Origin: Morinoia aosen
Lineage: Eukaryota; Arthropoda; Malacostraca; Amphipoda; Talitridae
Length of the DNA stretch: 64,000 nt
Direction of reading: 5' to 3'
NCBI GenBank assembly: GCA_030386875.1
Contig: CM059575.1
Coordinates: forward strand, 19,554,293-19,618,292
A program made the position numbers and the translations under genes. Position 1 is the stretch's first letter, and the number at the start of each line of letters is the position of its first letter. The notes beneath the pieces are model-generated. The model did no database searches and was not told the DNA's origin. It saw nothing but the letters and a program-made list of their open reading frames with translations. Shown here one piece after another: positions 63,901 to 64,000 of the stretch.

Positions 63901-64000
63901 TTGATTTAATTTGTCCGAGTTGTTCGCTGAGATTTTCACATTCTAGTGCAGGAGCGGAAACACAAAATTGCCTAATACAGAACCACGATCTCGAACTGAT
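60999..64000. other. Non-coding stretch with a small tandem repeat
   Basis: No gene recognised. 62181-62288 holds three units of 40-46 bases starting CTCTCGACGACAG / CTCTCAACGACGG / CTCTCGACAACGG, each with a GATAGGGTCTTGG-like word. A 118-codon minus-strand open frame (61920-62276) overlaps it; its non-repeat part reads like protein but matches nothing I know. Confidence 0.4.
62181..62288 (+). repeat. Three-unit tandem repeat of 40-46 bp
   Basis: Units begin at 62181, 62227 and 62267 and share GGTCTTGGA and CCGGATGGGGT words. The third is truncated. Confidence 0.8.

Noticed and set aside
1..64000. tRNA or rRNA genes
   Set aside because: Reading for box A/box B and conserved rRNA words found none; a covariance-model scan was not possible here.

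Overview
This window looks like arthropod nuclear DNA: AT-rich, gene-poor and full of transposon remains and minisatellites. There are no prokaryotic features. The best lineage clue is a neuropeptide gene whose mature peptide reads QDLDHVFLRF before an amidation glycine. That form of myosuppressin is known from decapod crustaceans, while insects usually have Val at the third position. A crustacean is therefore my preferred guess, not a proof.

Layout. 1-8138: a BEL/Pao LTR retrotransposon on the minus strand. Its LTR copies are nearly identical, but its gag-pol is broken by frameshifts and a stop, and a perfect 9-bp satellite (about 77 copies) lies between gag and the outer LTR sequence. 8139-12130: mostly unassigned, then a decayed mariner-type transposase interrupted by a ~357-bp repeat flanked by an 8-bp target duplication. 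13009-16282: a 37-bp hairpin-forming minisatellite, a GGT-rich stretch and a 21-bp minisatellite, followed by a second copy of the ~360-bp repeat.

23403-40562: the one host gene I can defend, a myosuppressin precursor on the minus strand. It has two coding exons with matching splice phase, separated by a 16.8-kb intron that contains a 29-bp minisatellite (about 41 copies), an 11-bp repeat and a perfect 16-bp inverted repeat. 42200-64000: a transposase C-terminal fragment, a third (inverted) copy of the ~360-bp repeat, a decayed Jockey/CR1-type LINE reverse transcriptase on the minus strand, and a 40-bp minisatellite with a 636-bp higher-order duplication. A fourth copy of the ~360-bp repeat sits inside that last array.

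The transposon genes are all disabled as read here. The only apparently intact product is the secreted peptide precursor: signal peptide, spacer with two cysteines, Lys-Arg cleavage site, amidated FLRF peptide and a short tail. Minisatellites fill about 7 kb, roughly a tenth of the window.
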